Assembly: GCA_026389955.1 (NCBI GenBank)
Contig: JAPLGY010000125.1
Coordinates: 1-6,538 of the forward strand
Source of the DNA: Caldilinea sp.
Lineage (GTDB): Bacteria > Chloroflexota > Anaerolineae > Caldilineales > Caldilineaceae
Direction of reading: 5' to 3'
Length of the DNA: 6,538 bases
The notes under the pieces were generated by a model. That model had not been told where the DNA came from, searched no databases, and saw only the letters and a list, made by a program, of their open reading frames with translations. This document shows positions 5,821 to 6,538 of this stretch, piece by piece. The stretch's first letter is position 1, and the number at the start of each line of letters is the position of its first letter. A program made the position numbers and the translations under genes.

Positions 5821-6537
5821 TCAGCGGCTCTGGGTCAACCCGCCGCGTGTCGACGTTGCTGCTGGCTGTGGGCCAGAGGTCAGTGCGATTGCCCGTTCCC
5901 AGGCGTCTCGTTCGATCCCGAAGGGTTCTCCCCGAAAGCGGTGGTCGTTTTTGCGGATAAACTCGGCCAGCTCGGCGTCCAGTGTCTGCCAGACTGCGTT
6001 CTGTGCCTCCCAAAGGGGCTGGCGCAGCCGGGGCGGCTGTACAGCGGCCGCCAACGTTGAAAAATGATCGAGGCAGAGGCCGCTGGAACTCCGGTAGCGC
6101 AGCAAAAATTCATCTGAGCGCTGGATGGCTGTCTCGACGGTGGCACAAAGATGTTGTTCGATTTCGCGGGCGTTGGTGCATGCTGGGCAGATGCGCTGCG
6201 GTGCCAGTGCCTGCACGACGGGGTCTTCCGTCATGTTGGGGCGCCTGAGCCGTGTGCGCAGCCGTTGCCAGAGCGAAGGGCGATGTGAGGCAGCGGCCTG
6301 CAGCGCCCGCGAGGCACCCATCACCACATCTTTGTACAGAATGGCAGCGCTGAGCGCCGCGCCCGGGCGCACCAACAGCCAGGCATGGCTGCGGCAGAAG
6401 CCGCGGGCAGCGCTCACCTCGCGTCGCAGGCTGGGGTCGTTGACACTCTCCCACAGCAGTGCATCCAGATAGCGTTCGGCGGCCCGTTGCTGCAGCAGAC
6501 AGAACGCGCAGCCAGGCGTCGCCAGTGCCTCGAGAAG
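5821..6537 (-). CDS. Cysteine-rich protein of unknown function with two CxxC/CxxH modules, DUF6062-like (5' end cut by window)
   Basis: The 238 visible residues run in from the right edge, so the start is missing. GTG at 6417 is in frame but lies inside the first module, and the frame stays open to the edge, so it is not the start. Two metal-binding-like modules are visible. The first is Cys10-x2-Cys13, 34 residues, then Cys48-x2-His51 within GFCRSHAW. The second is Cys117-x2-Cys120, 34 residues, then Cys155-x2-His158 within GLCLDHF. Each could bind one zinc ion through three cysteines and one histidine. Between them are helix-like stretches and a basic segment (residues 86-100, rich in Arg). 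The pattern resembles uncharacterised proteins of the DUF6062 type that I associate with Firmicutes and Chloroflexota, but I do not recognise a function. No signal peptide or membrane segment is visible in the part seen. It is the first gene seen of the minus-strand set and is followed after 43 bases by the metallophosphoesterase. Confidence 0.75.
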   Translation of the reverse strand, partial: LLEALATPGCAFCLLQQRAAERYLDALLWESVNDPSLRREVSAARGFCRSHAWLLVRPGAALSAAILYKDVVMGASRALQAAASHRPSLWQRLRTRLRRPNMTEDPVVQALAPQRICPACTNAREIEQHLCATVETAIQRSDEFLLRYRSSSGLCLDHFSTLAAAVQPPRLRQPLWEAQNAVWQTLDAELAEFIRKNDHRFRGEPFGIERDAWERAIALTSGPQPAATSTRGGLTQSR

Positions 6538-6538
6538 A

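Overview
This GC-rich window holds five protein-coding loci and no RNA genes, mobile elements or CRISPR arrays. The DUF6062-like cysteine-rich protein, the CAP-plus-LysM secreted protein and the PLP enzyme with a FPSGSMKVGPA active-site loop together resemble proteins I associate with Chloroflexota (Anaerolineae/Caldilineae). That placement is an inference from protein style, not from a marker gene.

Left part (1-1896): two divergent genes are separated by a 194-base region. On the minus strand is the 5' part of a fold-type II pyridoxal-phosphate enzyme, cut by the window start. On the plus strand is a secreted 380-residue protein with a signal peptide, a CAP/SCP domain and three LysM repeats, probably attached to or acting at the cell wall. 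The region between them holds two back-to-back promoter candidates, each with 17-base spacing and the same TATGCT -10 box.

Right part (1905-6538): three tightly spaced minus-strand genes look like one transcription unit. In order of transcription they are a cysteine-rich protein of unknown function, cut at the window end; a membrane-anchored or Tat-exported metallophosphoesterase; and a P-type IIA (SERCA-like) calcium ATPase. The gaps are 43 and 34 bases, and the first gap carries a strong hairpin. The ATPase converges on the LysM gene with only 8 bases between the stop codons.

The ATPase is broken. Its reading frame is lost in the actuator domain (about 4150-4235), exactly where the catalytic TGES loop should be, while everything before and after is well preserved. 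This is either a recent inactivation or an assembly/sequencing error in a hairpin-dense spot.

Most of the window is ordinary metabolism and envelope biology. The points most worth a second look are the exact two-fold CxxC-34-CxxH repeat in the cysteine-rich protein and the TGES-site break in the ATPase. I see no convincing evidence of an undescribed multi-gene system.
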